A stretch of DNA of 6,705 nucleotides, taken from assembly GCA_025451145.1 (NCBI GenBank), contig JANWKX010000090.1, forward strand, positions 1-6,705, read 5' to 3'. The notes under the pieces are model-generated. The model searched no databases. It was not told where the DNA came from and worked only from the letters and a program-made list of their open reading frames with translations. The stretch's first letter is position 1. Each line of letters opens with the position of its first letter. The position numbers and the translations under genes are program-made. Shown one piece after another: positions 6,704 through 6,705 of the stretch. Source of the DNA: Vampirovibrionales bacterium (GTDB lineage: Bacteria; Cyanobacteriota; Vampirovibrionia; Vampirovibrionales; JAGQHJ01).

Positions 6704-6705
6704 CT

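Overview
The window reads as a chromosomal envelope-polysaccharide locus from a bacterium of roughly balanced base composition (judged by eye, not counted). All genes lie on the plus strand. The lineage cannot be fixed from the sequence. A CsaB-type pyruvyltransferase suggests a cell envelope whose wall-linked polysaccharide may anchor SLH-domain proteins, as in many Firmicutes and in cyanobacteria and their non-photosynthetic relatives. The tRNA gene encodes its own CCA end.

Layout. Positions 2-946 hold the C-terminal part of a multi-pass membrane glycosyltransferase-like protein (GT39/ArnT type), cut by the left window edge. After a 109-base gap with a promoter-like sequence and a doubtful 34-codon ORF comes a 622-residue secreted protein (1056-2924). 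It has the architecture of a family 9 glycoside hydrolase (Ig-like domain, then a helical toroid), but the expected catalytic carboxylates appear to be replaced and a Lys/Glu-rich segment interrupts the Ig-like domain. An 89-base gap leads to a tight four-gene cluster (3017-6397): a short-form RmlC-like epimerase, rfbB, rfbD and csaB. The junctions are a 3-base gap, a 22-base overlap and an 8-base overlap. A tRNA-Arg(ACG) gene with its own good promoter follows (6440-6564). The last 141 bases hold an imperfect hairpin and possibly the tail of a minus-strand gene. No gene-free stretch exceeds 300 bases.

How the genes may work together. RfbB, the RmlC-like protein and RfbD would convert dTDP-glucose to dTDP-L-rhamnose; the first enzyme of that pathway, RfbA, is not in the window. 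CsaB would add a pyruvate ketal to a sugar of the envelope polymer. The membrane protein could transfer a lipid-linked sugar, and the exported GH9-like protein could bind or organise the polysaccharide rather than cut it. The rhamnose pathway assignment is firm; the link between the polymer, CsaB and the GH9-like protein is inference from gene order. The degenerate GH9-like protein is the most unusual item.
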